From Actinopolyspora alba (GTDB lineage Bacteria > Actinomycetota > Actinomycetes > Mycobacteriales > Pseudonocardiaceae): DNA of 64,000 bases. The DNA lies in contig NZ_FOMZ01000004.1 of the NCBI RefSeq assembly GCF_900112765.1, positions 49,446 to 113,445 on the forward strand, written 5' to 3'. A program made the translations under genes and the position numbers. Below are positions 45,589 through 54,292 of this stretch, one piece after another (position 1 is the stretch's first letter; each line of letters starts with the position of its first letter). Under the pieces are notes generated by a model that was given only the letters and a program-made list of their open reading frames with translations, was not told the origin of the DNA and made no database searches.

Positions 45589-46239
45589 TTGACCGCGACA
45601 CCTGGATACGCCGCGAGAGACAACCGCGGGGACAACGGGATTCGAATCTGTTCGACCGGGCTCACCGACACGTGTGATCTGCCGAGCTCCGTGGAGGAGT
45701 TGGCCGACCTCGCCGTCGGAACGCTCGATTGGACGGGCAGCGTGCTGCCCGCGGTGCGGTTGCTGGGGCGACGTGTCGTCCCGGTCGCCGAGCTGGTTCC
45801 GGACGCGCACGCCGAGCGGGTCTGCGTCGGCAGTGCACCGGTGCTGGACCGCACGGAGATCGCCACCTGGGTGTGGCCGGAGATGAGCGACCGGGTGCCG
45901 CCCGCTGCGGCACGGCTGTCCGGGGTGCTCGCCCCGGCGCGGCACTGGCGTACCGCGCTGACCGCCGTGGTGCCCTTCGCGCGCTTCACCAGCGCGGCGA
46001 TCGTGGTCCCGCGCAGCGTCAGCGACCGCGACGGTTTCGTCTCGACCTGCCTGATCAGAGCCAGGCAGTTCGGTGTGGCGGTGCTCAGCGCCGACGAGAA
46101 CAGCATCCGCGTGGAGCTGGAGGGCAGGTCGTTCGCGGACAGCGCTCCCGTGGAGCAGACCGCCGTTTCCCGCTGGGTCAACGAAGTGGTCTACGACCAG
46201 CTGCTGGCTTCCGAGACTCCCGCGCCTTCGCACAACTGA
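45589..46239 (+). CDS. uncharacterised protein
   Basis: A 216-residue protein from TTG 45589, with GGAGG 9 nt before it; GTG 45487 is a longer alternative. No membrane segment or recognised motif is seen. The middle alternates hydrophobic strands and charged turns (LLGRRVVPVAELVPDAHAER), so it is probably a soluble globular protein. I do not recognise a family, and neighbours give no clue. Confidence 0.7.
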   Translation: MTATPGYAARDNRGDNGIRICSTGLTDTCDLPSSVEELADLAVGTLDWTGSVLPAVRLLGRRVVPVAELVPDAHAERVCVGSAPVLDRTEIATWVWPEMSDRVPPAAARLSGVLAPARHWRTALTAVVPFARFTSAAIVVPRSVSDRDGFVSTCLIRARQFGVAVLSADENSIRVELEGRSFADSAPVEQTAVSRWVNEVVYDQLLASETPAPSHN

Positions 46240-46486
46240 GATCCAACGACCGGTTTCGGCACGTGAGCTGTCGAACGTGCGCTGTCGAAACCGCCCGACA
46301 CCGTGGTTGGAAGATCGCCTGCCGGACGTTCGGCGCTCGTAGGCGGCGCGCGGGATCTCGTGGGGGTCCACGCGCGATACGAGCAGCCCGGGTTCTTCCG
46401 CGGAGTCCGGCGCGGGCCCGGTGTCGGTTTCCAGGCGGGGAGCAGCGAGGATCGCGGCGAGCGGTTACTGACTGACATATCGGCGA

Positions 46487-46516
46487 GGGCCGACATCGCG
46501 GGTGCGGTGTCGGCCC
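46487..46516. terminator. bidirectional hairpin between converging genes
   Basis: GGGCCGACA and TGTCGGCCC form a perfect 9-bp stem between the plus-strand gene at 45589 and the minus-strand gene at 46549. The rest of 46240-46548 has no gene. Confidence 0.5.
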
Positions 46517-46548
46517 TTCTCGTGTTCGCGGGGCATCCTTCGGCGGGG

Positions 46549-46974
46549 TCACGCCGCGACGAGCCGGTGTCGTTCGCCGTGAGTGGGTCGGGCCGTCAGG
46601 TCGCGACGGGTTTCTGCCGGGAGTTCGAGCAGTTCGGCGAGGTCTTCTTCCGCGAGGCTGGTGGGGTGGCGTGGTCGTTGCCTGGCCGCGTTCGGGGATT
46701 GGTACTCGGGGTGGGTGAGCAGGGCTCGTCGTCCGGCCGAGGTGTGCTGGTTGAGCAGCTGTGCCACTGTCAGCGCGCCCGGCCCGGAGTCGGCGTGTTG
46801 ACCGTGACCACCGCGCAGTGGGGTCAGCGTGCCCACCAGAGCCAGCGCGAGCGTCACGGTGACCGTGAGCAGTAGCCCCGAGGGGTGGAGGAACAACCCC
46901 GGTGGGTGGAGGAGTAGGGCCGAGTCGGTGATGGCCGGTATCGACACGATCAGGGGAATCGGTGGCGCGGTCAC
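46549..46974 (-). CDS. small membrane protein coupled to the zinc-binding gene
   Basis: A 141-residue protein from GTG 46974, which overlaps the TGA of the upstream frame (GTGA), a sign of coupled translation. One or two hydrophobic stretches (around LLLHPPGLFLHPSGLLL and TVTVTLALALVGTL) sit at the N-terminus, followed by a hydrophilic, arginine-rich tail. Unknown function. It belongs to the divergent arm of the XRE-DUF397 module. Confidence 0.6.
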   Translation of the reverse strand: MTAPPIPLIVSIPAITDSALLLHPPGLFLHPSGLLLTVTVTLALALVGTLTPLRGGHGQHADSGPGALTVAQLLNQHTSAGRRALLTHPEYQSPNAARQRPRHPTSLAEEDLAELLELPAETRRDLTARPTHGERHRLVAA

Positions 46975-47262
46975 AGTGCCCCTCCGTCCTTGCCGAAGCG
47001 TTCGCGGAGCTTGCGGCTGGTCTCCTGTTCCTGGCGCTCCTGCTCGCGGCCGTGCTCGATCGCCGCGCTCATGCAGATGTCGCAGGTGGAAGACAAATTC
47101 GGACGGATCCGTCAGCACCACGTGCTGCCCGCACAACGTGTCACGCCGCTGCTCCGGACGCGGCCGGACCTCCCGGGAGAACGCGTGCCGAAACCCGCCC
47201 ACCGGGTTCCACCACACCACCGGACCCGACCAACCCCACCCCAACAACGGAACCTCAAGCAT
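46971..47262 (-). pseudogene. small zinc-binding protein gene with an apparent frameshift
   Basis: From ATG 47262 (AAAGGAG upstream) the frame encodes GGFRHAFSRE and DTLCGQHVVLTDPSEF. The matching second half, with STCDICMSAAIEHGREQ and a natural stop at 46971, lies in the +1 frame. The total length, 292 nt, is not a multiple of three. LCG plus CDIC would form a zinc site as in related actinomycete proteins. It is either a frameshifted pseudogene, a sequencing error or a +1 frameshift near position 47098. A 155-bp copy of its 5' end lies at 48557-48711. Confidence 0.65.
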
Positions 47263-47292
47263 CGGGAGCACTCCTTTCATGTGAGCCATATT

Positions 47293-47339
47293 TTGTGAAC
47301 CTCACATACAAGGTGGAGCATAAAAAGTGAGGCTCACAA
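47293..47339. promoter_or_regulatory. 13-bp inverted repeat, likely operator of the first XRE module
   Basis: TTGTGAACCTCAC (47293-47305) and GTGAGGCTCACAA (47327-47339) are inverted repeats with one mismatch. They lie between the divergent small-protein gene and the XRE gene, a natural site for autoregulation. Confidence 0.6.
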
Positions 47340-47402
47340 GTAGCTTCACCTGATCGGGTACTGCGTACGCTCTGCCACAGCAGGCATCAGCGAGGAGGAG
47401 TC

Positions 47403-48260
47403 ATGAGCTTTACCGGCAGTCCACGTGTGCTGAAACGACGGATCGCATCGGAGCTGACGCGGATGCGTCTCGAACTGGGTTGGTCGCAGGCACATGTGGC
47501 ACGCCTGATGTCCTCCTCGGAAGGACGTATCGCCAATCTCGAAGGGCAGCGCAACCTTCCCAAGCCCGAGTTCCTGGAAAAGCTGCTGCGCATCTACGGA
47601 CGCGAAGACGAAACCGGGCACTACCTCTCGCTGCTCGAAGAAGCCAGAGGAAACAAGGCGGCGTGGGAGAACATCGATCTCACCGCCGAGCCGGTCGGCC
47701 TCGACGACTACCTCGGATTGGAACGAGGGGCCTCCAAGATCGAAGGCTACGAGTCGCGCCTCGTTCCCGGACTGCTGCAGACCCACGACTACGCCCGCGA
47801 CGTGATCCGTGGCAGACAGCGTTCGGACAGCAAGTTGGACCAGAAGATCGAGCTGCGTACCCGACGACAGGAGATCCTCACTCGCTCCGAACAGCCGGTC
47901 CGATCGTGGATGATCGTCGAGGAACAGGTGCTGGACCGCCCGGTGGGTTCTTCGGAGACCATGCGCGATCAGCTCGAACATCTGATGGAACTGGGTAAGC
48001 TCGACAACGTGCAGCTACAGATCTGCCCGACGTCGCTGGGCTCACATCCTGCGTTGACAGCGCCGTTCACCATCTTCCATGTGCCCATTCCGAACGATCC
48101 CGGACTGGTCAGTGTGGAGACCCGGATCAAAACGATCTGGTTCGACGATCAGGCCGAGGTCGACCAACACGTCGAGATCCTGAACCACCTGCGCACGCTC
48201 GCACTCACACCGGAACAGAGCCACGCACTGCTCGAGAACAAGCGGAAGGAATACCGATGA
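47403..48260 (+). CDS. XRE-family regulator with DUF5753 (Scr1 type), copy 1
   Basis: A 285-residue protein. The N-terminal helix-turn-helix (about 15-70) reads GWSQAHVARLMSSSEGRIA. The C-terminal DUF5753 region has ESRLVPGLLQTHDYAR. Such proteins pair with a DUF397 partner in Streptomyces and relatives, where the pair behaves like a toxin-antitoxin-like or developmental switch. The DUF397 gene starts inside its stop codon (ATGA). Confidence 0.92.
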   Translation: MSFTGSPRVLKRRIASELTRMRLELGWSQAHVARLMSSSEGRIANLEGQRNLPKPEFLEKLLRIYGREDETGHYLSLLEEARGNKAAWENIDLTAEPVGLDDYLGLERGASKIEGYESRLVPGLLQTHDYARDVIRGRQRSDSKLDQKIELRTRRQEILTRSEQPVRSWMIVEEQVLDRPVGSSETMRDQLEHLMELGKLDNVQLQICPTSLGSHPALTAPFTIFHVPIPNDPGLVSVETRIKTIWFDDQAEVDQHVEILNHLRTLALTPEQSHALLENKRKEYR

Positions 48261-48457
48261 CCAGCTTTCCCAGCCACTTATGGCGAACCTCCAGTCGAAC
48301 CACCGATGTCGGCCACTGCGTCGAAGTGGCCTTGACCAGTGGGGCCGTCGGTATCCGCGATACCAAGGACCGGCAGGGCGGCACCCTCACCGTCACCCCC
48401 GCAGCCTGGGCCGGGTTTATGGACCGCCTCAAAACCGGCGGCTACGACCAGGACTGA
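48257..48457 (+). CDS. DUF397 protein, copy 1
   Basis: A 66-residue protein. WRTSSRTTDVGHCVEVAL is the DUF397 core, and GIRDTKDRQGGTLTVTP completes it. It overlaps the XRE gene by ATGA. From codon 20 on it is nearly identical to the second DUF397 copy at 49701. Confidence 0.92.
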   Translation: MTSFPSHLWRTSSRTTDVGHCVEVALTSGAVGIRDTKDRQGGTLTVTPAAWAGFMDRLKTGGYDQD

Positions 48458-48525
48458 TCCGGTCGGACGTCGCTATACCGTGGCCGGGGCGTCAATTTCT
48501 CGCGAAATTTACGAAGCCCCGGTGC
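48314..48525 (+). repeat. direct repeat: 3' DUF397 plus hairpin, copy A (copy B at 49761-49973)
   Basis: About 210 nt, covering the last two thirds of the DUF397 gene and the following palindrome, recur at 49761-49973 with few mismatches. The flanking 5' gene parts are far less similar, which fits gene conversion. Confidence 0.75.
48484..48522. repeat. palindromic repeat family, member 1
   Basis: CCGGGGC (48484-48490) pairs with GCCCCGG (48516-48522) around AATTTCTCGCGAAATT. It follows DUF397 copy 1 and could also act as its terminator. Confidence 0.65.
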
Positions 48526-48697
48526 GGGCATGGACTCCTCGCCGCACCGATACCTGGTGCTGCCCGCACAACGTGTCACGCCGCTGCTCCGGACGCGGCC
48601 GGATCTCGCGGGAGAAGGCGTGGCGAAACCCGCCCACCGGGTTCCACCACACCACCGGACCCGACCAACCCCACCCCAACAACGGAACCTCAAGCAT
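48509..48697 (-). pseudogene. truncated copy of the zinc-binding small protein gene
   Basis: From ATG 48697 the first 48 or so codons repeat the gene at 47262 (about 4 mismatches in 155 nt by eye). It then runs into unrelated sequence without the CDIC half. It marks the decayed divergent arm of the second module. Confidence 0.7.
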
Positions 48698-48763
48698 CGG
48701 GAGCACTCCTTAATACTCAACGTACGTGTAAGATCACCTTTCGTTATCGACGGTAGATGACGA

Positions 48764-48779
48764 CTATCTAATTAGATAG
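48764..48779. promoter_or_regulatory. perfect 16-bp palindrome, likely operator of the second XRE module
   Basis: CTATCTAATTAGATAG is perfectly symmetrical and AT-rich, 40 nt before the XRE start. It differs from the operator of copy 1, so the two modules may be insulated. Confidence 0.65.
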
Positions 48780-48819
48780 ACAGATCACCAGAAAGCGTGA
48801 CGCAGTGAAGGAGCGTTCG

Positions 48820-49686
48820 ATGGCCCCGAGCTCACCGACCGTAGCCGCCTGGGAACTCGGACGTCGGCTCCGCGAGAAGCGCAGCGAAGCCGGGTTGAGT
48901 GCCACCGCCGCTGCCAAGCGGTTCGGGATCACCGCGGCCTACCTCTCCGAATTCGAGAACGGGAAGAAAAACATCGGCGAGGAACGACTCACGACGTTGG
49001 CCGAGGCGTACGAGCTCGATGGCAAGGAAGTCGCTGAGCTGCGTAGCCTTCGCGACGAAGCGGGTAATCGTGGCTGGTGGAGCGACTACTCGGCCCTGTT
49101 CAGCGACGAACTACTGCGCTTTTTCGGCTACGAGCACGGCTCGGAGAGCGTGCGCTCCTACGACAGCGCCATAGTCAACGGGCTACTGCAAACCGAGAAC
49201 TACGCCCGGGCCGTTATCGAGGCAGGCGCACCCAACATCCGACTGGCCGAAGTGGAACGCAGACTCGAATGCCGCAGGCGGAGACAGCATCGCATCACCG
49301 GCTCGGAACCGCTCCAGCTCAGCTCGGTGATGAGCGAAGCAGCGTTGCATCAACGGATCGGCGGCACCGAAGTGCTGGCCGAGCAGCTCGACCACCTCGT
49401 CGAGCTCATCAACGCTTACCCTGACACTCTCGACATTCGCGTCGTGCCCTTCGAAGCGACCGGGCACGACGCGATCGGCGGTTCACCGTTCCTGCTCATG
49501 ACGTTTCCCACCGGCAAGCTGCCCATGTTGCTGTGGCACGAAACCGTGACGAGCACACAACTGATCACCGATTCACTGACCATTCGCGAACACAGCCTCG
49601 CACACACCGAAGCGAGCAAAGCCGCCCTGAACCGCGAAGAGTCGTTGAACAAGATCACTTCGGCTTCCCGAAACTTGCGGGGATAA
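48820..49686 (+). CDS. XRE-family regulator with DUF5753 (Scr1 type), copy 2
   Basis: A 288-residue protein from ATG 48820 behind GAAGGAG; a GTG at 48805 overlaps that site. The helix-turn-helix reads LSATAAAKRFGITAAYLSEF. DUF5753 starts with WWSDYSALF and YDSAIVNGLLQTENYAR. It is clearly diverged from copy 1, so this is an old paralogue and not a recent duplicate. Confidence 0.92.
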   Translation: MAPSSPTVAAWELGRRLREKRSEAGLSATAAAKRFGITAAYLSEFENGKKNIGEERLTTLAEAYELDGKEVAELRSLRDEAGNRGWWSDYSALFSDELLRFFGYEHGSESVRSYDSAIVNGLLQTENYARAVIEAGAPNIRLAEVERRLECRRRRQHRITGSEPLQLSSVMSEAALHQRIGGTEVLAEQLDHLVELINAYPDTLDIRVVPFEATGHDAIGGSPFLLMTFPTGKLPMLLWHETVTSTQLITDSLTIREHSLAHTEASKAALNREESLNKITSASRNLRG

Positions 49687-49700
49687 CTACAGTCCCAGGT

Positions 49701-49904
49701 ATGGCAGGAAAAAACGCACCGCACACTTGGCGTAAATCCAGCCGCAGCGCCAACAACGCCCACTGCGTCGAGGTGGCCTTGACCAGTGGGGCCGTCGGTA
49801 TCCGCGATACCAAGGATCGTGCGGGCGGCACCCTCACCGTCACCCCCGCAGCTTGGGCCGGGTTTATGGACCGCCTCAAAACCGGCGGCTACGACCAGGG
49901 CTGA
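49701..49904 (+). CDS. DUF397 protein, copy 2
   Basis: A 67-residue protein, 14 nt after the XRE gene. WRKSSRSANNAHCVEVAL is the DUF397 core. Its last 45 residues are almost identical to copy 1 (48257), although the partner XRE proteins differ. This is best explained by gene conversion. Confidence 0.92.
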   Translation: MAGKNAPHTWRKSSRSANNAHCVEVALTSGAVGIRDTKDRAGGTLTVTPAAWAGFMDRLKTGGYDQG

Positions 49905-49973
49905 CCTGCCCAGGCACTGCTTACGCCGTGGCCGGGGCGTCGATTTCCCAAGAAATTTACGAAGCCCCGGCGC
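49761..49973 (+). repeat. direct repeat: 3' DUF397 plus hairpin, copy B (copy A at 48314-48525)
   Basis: Second copy of the repeat described at 48314. It ends just after the palindrome, suggesting that the palindrome may mark the edge of the converted tract. Confidence 0.75.
49932..49970. repeat. palindromic repeat family, member 2
   Basis: CCGGGGC and GCCCCGG arms around GATTTCCCAAGAAATT. It follows DUF397 copy 2. Confidence 0.65.
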
Positions 49974-50646
49974 GGTGGACTGAGCGTTGTGCGGTTGTCG
50001 GCCGGTGGCTTGGGGCTGGTCTGCTTGGGCTGTGGGGCGGGGTGTATGACTACCGGAATTAGGCAACTTTACTGTAACGATTTGTTCGGCCTCCGAAGGT
50101 TTCATCGGAAGACTTAGTGCCCGATAATCCGCGTTCTTTGCCGGGGTGGCGGCGGGCTGGTCGTCCGGTGTCAGCGGTGTCGATACTGCGTGCTCGGGCT
50201 GTAGACCTCGCCGCTGGCATCGGACGGTATCAGCGAAGCGATACGAAGTGTGTCCGGAAAAAGGACTTCTTTCTTTGTTTGCTTTCGCAAATCAGTGGTT
50301 GAGCAGCTGAAATCTATTCCGGAAACGTGAGAGATGTTGCTGACCGTAATCGATCGGTGATCCGCGGCTGACCTTACATCGGGCTTCCCGGTGCGTCAGT
50401 TCTGGGGTAAGAGCGTGGTTGAAGGTCATGCGGGTGGGTGAGTAGTGGCGGTAGCTCTTTACTCGTACGAGGGATCACTACGGGTGGGCTGAGCCGTTCG
50501 AGTGATCGCAGTGTGTTTTCCGGAACACGTTAGAGTGTCGATCGTCATAGTGATAGTGGGTCTGTTCTGCTGACGTGGCGTGCGCTGGTCCGGCAGGATG
50601 TGGCCCGGTTTCGGATCATGGCCCAGGGGACCAGGGGGAAGCAGAC
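49971..50646. other. gene-free region before the type VII secretion genes
   Basis: About 675 nt with somewhat lower GC. Short frames are present, but none has a supported start. It must hold the promoter of the following operon. Confidence 0.45.
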
Positions 50647-50979
50647 GTGAGCCAGCAGAACGGCTTCGGCGTTGACCACGAGAAGCTGCAAGCAGTCATC
50701 ACAGACCTCGAAGCCGCTCTTGATGAAGCACGTGCTCTGGAAAGGCAAGCTGAGCAGAGTGAGCCGGGGGAACTTACGGCATACGACGACACCACTGAGC
50801 AGGCGCGTGAGGCTTTCAAGAAGCGTATTCGAGGTGAAGGGTCTCTGAATTCTGCAGCTATGAATATACGACAAGAACTAGAAAGAAAGATCAACGCCTA
50901 CAGGGCAATATTGCAAGAATACGGCTTGGCCGAGGACAATGCATCCGTGGCGCAGCGGGAAACCGAAAGGCAGAGCTGA
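50647..50979 (+). CDS. small helical protein of a type VII secretion locus (WXG100-like)
   Basis: A 110-residue, mostly helical, charged protein from GTG 50647 behind GGGGGAAG. Length and helix-turn-helix layout suit the ESX small-partner role, but a clear WXG motif is absent. Its neighbours (lipoprotein, PPE-like, EspG) support the assignment. Confidence 0.65.
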   Translation: MSQQNGFGVDHEKLQAVITDLEAALDEARALERQAEQSEPGELTAYDDTTEQAREAFKKRIRGEGSLNSAAMNIRQELERKINAYRAILQEYGLAEDNASVAQRETERQS

Positions 50980-50984
50980 GGAAC

Positions 50985-51602
50985 GTGAGCAGTGTGGTGA
51001 GTAGGGGGCGGCTTATTACAGCTGTCGCCAGTGGGCTTATGCTAACTCTTGTACTTGCTGGTTGCTCCTCTGGTTCGAATGGTCAAAAGGATTCACCTGG
51101 AGATGCTTCAGTTAGTGATAACACGTCTCCGTCAACGTCTCAGTCTGAGATAGCAATCCCTAGTCCGAAGGACGTCACGGCGGTTGACGTGTGTGGACTC
51201 ATGCCGGGAGATGCTGCTTCAAAGCTCGGTCTTGGTCCTGATGGAGAAAAAGACGAAGGTGGATCCAGCGCTTCTTCTGCTTGCGTATGGGAAAATTCTG
51301 AGAGTTATAAATCGGTTTCGCTTTCTCCGATTCTCGATCGTTCGCTTAGTGTTTACTATGAGAATACTTCAGAATTTGTTGATTTTAAAAAATTAAAAAT
51401 ACTGGAAAACCCTGGGGTTCGGGCAAACAAGAGTAAGCCTATGGAAAGCGGCTCGTGTTCAGTATATGTTGCAACGCGACAAAATCAACTGGTTAATTCT
51501 TTTGCTACCGTCCCTGTGAATGAAATCGGTAAATCTGACCCTTGTGTGCCGGCGAAGAAGGCCTTGGAGCTATCATTGCCGTCATGGCCTGCGGCGAAGT
51601 GA
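50985..51602 (+). CDS. DUF3558-type lipoprotein
   Basis: A 205-residue protein with a signal peptide and lipobox LVLAGCSSG (C27). The low-complexity Ser/Thr linker and the DVCGLMPGDAASKLGLG and ACVWEN parts fit DUF3558. Its 3' half is markedly AT-richer than its neighbours. It lies 5 nt after the small helical gene. Confidence 0.82.
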   Translation: MSSVVSRGRLITAVASGLMLTLVLAGCSSGSNGQKDSPGDASVSDNTSPSTSQSEIAIPSPKDVTAVDVCGLMPGDAASKLGLGPDGEKDEGGSSASSACVWENSESYKSVSLSPILDRSLSVYYENTSEFVDFKKLKILENPGVRANKSKPMESGSCSVYVATRQNQLVNSFATVPVNEIGKSDPCVPAKKALELSLPSWPAAK

Positions 51603-51615
51603 GAAGGTGGGGGTA

Positions 51616-52959
51616 ATGTCTTCAGGTCCTACTGTTCCTATAATGTGCTATGCGAGTCAGGCTAAGGACATCCGTGCCAATATGGCCGGTTCGCCTGATG
51701 CGGCCCAGCTTCCTACGTCGACCAGTCAGGGTTCCGCCTCACTGAAGGCAGCCTCCTCGAAGTTTCGAAGCATCATCACTAGCGTCGACGCCGCACTGAA
51801 GAAGGCCGAAGAGGCCCACGAGGGTCGTGCGGCGGAGATCGCCAAGGCTTCGGTGTCCGCAGTCAAGCCAGTTGCCAGCAATGCTATCGACTTCTGCGAT
51901 ACCGTTCAGGACTCGTTGGACACTCAGGCAAGCACGCAGCACAAGACCTTCCAGGATCTCCCGGCTGAGGGCGGCAAACTCTCGGACGGTCGTCCCGCCC
52001 AGATGGAGCCGCCGGAGAAGAATTGGGCGGACGACAGTGGGGTCAGTGGTGTTCCGGGGTTGGGGTGGACCAGTGATTATGAGGAGAAGCAGGAGCGTTA
52101 CCGGGCCACCAACGCGGAGGCCAATAGTGTGATGGCTCGGTATACGGAGCAGACGACGGCGGCCACGCAGGGGTTGCCGGAGTTCAAGCCGCCGGAGGGG
52201 TCCGACACCGACGCGTCGCGGCAGGCCGATTACGGCGGCAGTGCGGGCAGCGTGGTGGCGGGCAGCACCTTCGACAACAGTGTGGGCTCGGGCTACTCGG
52301 CGCCCGCCTCCTCGTCCTCGGCGTGGGCCGGGGGTTCCGGCGGTTCGGTGGGTTCGGTCGGTGGTGGGTCGTATGCCCCGTCGGGTGGTTCCGGCGTGGG
52401 TGGTGGCTCCTACACCTCGCAGCCGGCCGGTTCCGGGTCGGCGTGGGTGAATCCCTCGGGCGGTGGCTCCGCGGGCAACGGTTCGCTTCCTCCGGGGGCG
52501 GTCCGTGGTTCGGATGGCACGGTCTACCGGCAGGGTCCGGATGGGGGTTGGCAGCGGCAGAATCCGTACAACGGCCGGTGGGCGCCGGCTCCGAGTGGTC
52601 CGCCCGGGGTGTCCGGCGGTTCCGGCTCGGGTGGTCGTGCCGGTGGTGCGGGTGGCTTGGGTGGTGCCCGTGGTGGTTACGCGGGTGGTACCGGTGCCGG
52701 TGAGCCCGCCGCTGGTGGTCGTTCGGGTACGGGCTCGTTCGGCCCGAGGGGCGGCGGCTCGGTGGTGTCGGGTGCCAATGCCGCCGGTGGTGGTCGTGGT
52801 GGGCCGATGGGTGGTGCCGGGGCCCGGCAGGGCGGTGGTGACGAGGAGGAGCACGATCGTCCGAGCTGGTTGGTCGAGGACGAGGACGTGTTCACCAACG
52901 ACATGCAACGTGTCGCTCCGCCGGTGCTCGGCGAGACCCCCTACGAGCAAGGCCGCTGA
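51616..52959 (+). CDS. PPE-like type VII secretion substrate with Gly-rich tail
   Basis: A 447-residue protein. The first 150 or so residues are helical, Ala-rich and PPE/WXG-like. Residues 180-400 are Gly/Ser-rich (GGGSYAPSGGSGVGGGSY). The C-terminal RPSWLVEDEDVFTNDM motif recurs in large ESX-associated proteins of this order. It probably is secreted or acts at the cell surface. Confidence 0.82.
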   Translation: MSSGPTVPIMCYASQAKDIRANMAGSPDAAQLPTSTSQGSASLKAASSKFRSIITSVDAALKKAEEAHEGRAAEIAKASVSAVKPVASNAIDFCDTVQDSLDTQASTQHKTFQDLPAEGGKLSDGRPAQMEPPEKNWADDSGVSGVPGLGWTSDYEEKQERYRATNAEANSVMARYTEQTTAATQGLPEFKPPEGSDTDASRQADYGGSAGSVVAGSTFDNSVGSGYSAPASSSSAWAGGSGGSVGSVGGGSYAPSGGSGVGGGSYTSQPAGSGSAWVNPSGGGSAGNGSLPPGAVRGSDGTVYRQGPDGGWQRQNPYNGRWAPAPSGPPGVSGGSGSGGRAGGAGGLGGARGGYAGGTGAGEPAAGGRSGTGSFGPRGGGSVVSGANAAGGGRGGPMGGAGARQGGGDEEEHDRPSWLVEDEDVFTNDMQRVAPPVLGETPYEQGR

Positions 52960-53179
52960 CCAGCTGCGACACCGAAGAGAGGCAACAGGCCGTCCCGCAC
53001 CGACAGCGGGACGGTGTCCAATCGACACCGAGGCGAACACTCGCGTGGAGCCGGGCGCGGGCGTGCTCAACCGGACACGTCCCACTGGGCACGCCACAGG
53101 AATCCCGCCGCTCGCCACGCGAGTTCCCCCGCCACGTGCCCGCGAACGCACGGCGCGTGGATCGGCTGAAACAACGGAA

Positions 53180-53995
53180 ATGACGGTGCGGAACCAGATC
53201 TCTGTCGGCCCGGCGGCGGCCATCTACCTGTGTGAGCGTTACGACCTGATGATCCATCCCCTGCTGCGGGTGGGCATGTTGTCGGTGCAGCTCGATGAGG
53301 ACGAGCGGGTACGTATCCCCGAAGAGGGCCGGGCCGAGCTGCAACGACAGGGGTTGATCCAGACCGACGAGGTGCACCCCTTCCTCGATGACGCCTGGCA
53401 CCTGCTCGCCTATCCGCCGCTGGCGCTCGGCATGGCGGTGCGCGACGACCAGGAGAGCTTCAACGCGGTGCTGGCAGAGCAGGGGCGCGGCACGCTGCGC
53501 GCCTACCAGGCCGACGCCCCCGACTCCGGCTCGGCGGAGAACATTCTGCTGGACCGGCAGGAGTACGGCGGCCTCGGCGGTAACGCCGTCAAACTGCTCG
53601 GTGAGCTGAAGCCGCTGTCCGGCGGCTCGGCCAGCGTGCCCACCGAGCTGCTGAAGCAGGCCGGGCAACGGATGAGCTCCGACCCCTCCGGCAACGCCAT
53701 GAGCGCGCTCGCCTCCGTCGGCATCCGGCAGAACGACGCGCGGGTGCTCGGCAACGTCATGACCACGCCGCGCGGCACCGAGGCGGTCATCACGGCCCGC
53801 CGCCACGATCGCAAGGTCAACAGGACGCACAAGCTGCCGAACGGACTGCAGGTCTTCCGCACCGAGCAGGGCTGCTACATGACCCAGCAGAGCACCGGAA
53901 GCGACGGGCGCGAGTGGTTCACCGTCGCGCCCGCCGACCCGCGCAAGGTCACCGCCAAGCTGGAGGAGATGCTCGAACACCTCCGTCGGAGGTGA
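53180..53995 (+). CDS. EspG-family ESX secretion-associated chaperone
   Basis: A 271-residue protein from ATG 53180; the long upstream frame is the antisense shadow of the Gly-rich gene. The start RNQISVGPAAAIYLCERYDL and the overall length match EspG. These proteins bind PPE partners in the cytosol before export, which fits the adjacent PPE-like gene. Confidence 0.85.
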   Translation: MTVRNQISVGPAAAIYLCERYDLMIHPLLRVGMLSVQLDEDERVRIPEEGRAELQRQGLIQTDEVHPFLDDAWHLLAYPPLALGMAVRDDQESFNAVLAEQGRGTLRAYQADAPDSGSAENILLDRQEYGGLGGNAVKLLGELKPLSGGSASVPTELLKQAGQRMSSDPSGNAMSALASVGIRQNDARVLGNVMTTPRGTEAVITARRHDRKVNRTHKLPNGLQVFRTEQGCYMTQQSTGSDGREWFTVAPADPRKVTAKLEEMLEHLRRR

Positions 53996-54183
53996 GGTCA
54001 TCTCTCCGGCCGTCGTGGGCGGTCGCTTGGCGGAACCTCTGGCACGGTTCTCGCTGTGAGTCCGGCGACATCGGGTAGCGACCACGCAACGTCTCCGGCG
54101 TCCTCGCGAGAACCCCACCGGAGAACCCGCGGCGGTGCCGACTGCGTGAGTGGTCGGAGTTCATCTTGCGGGGTTGGCGGGAG

Positions 54184-54243
54184 CTCGGCCCGCGTCGAAG
54201 GGGCGCGGCGATTTCGCGAGAAATCGACGCAGCCGGGGCCGAG
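54184..54243. repeat. palindromic repeat family, member 3
   Basis: CTCGGCCC (54184-54191) pairs with GGGCCGAG (54236-54243), enclosing the core CGATTTCGCGAGAAATCG at 54209-54226. It lies between converging genes and may terminate both. Confidence 0.65.
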
Positions 54244-54292
54244 CCGCCGCCCCGGGTGCGCTGCGGATGACGGCCGGGCCGGGAAAGCCCGG

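Noticed and set aside
46549-47289. One continuous 246-codon minus-strand frame across the small-protein region
   Set aside because: The middle part lacks protein character; the CDIC frame with its GTGA coupling explains the data better as two genes, one frameshifted.
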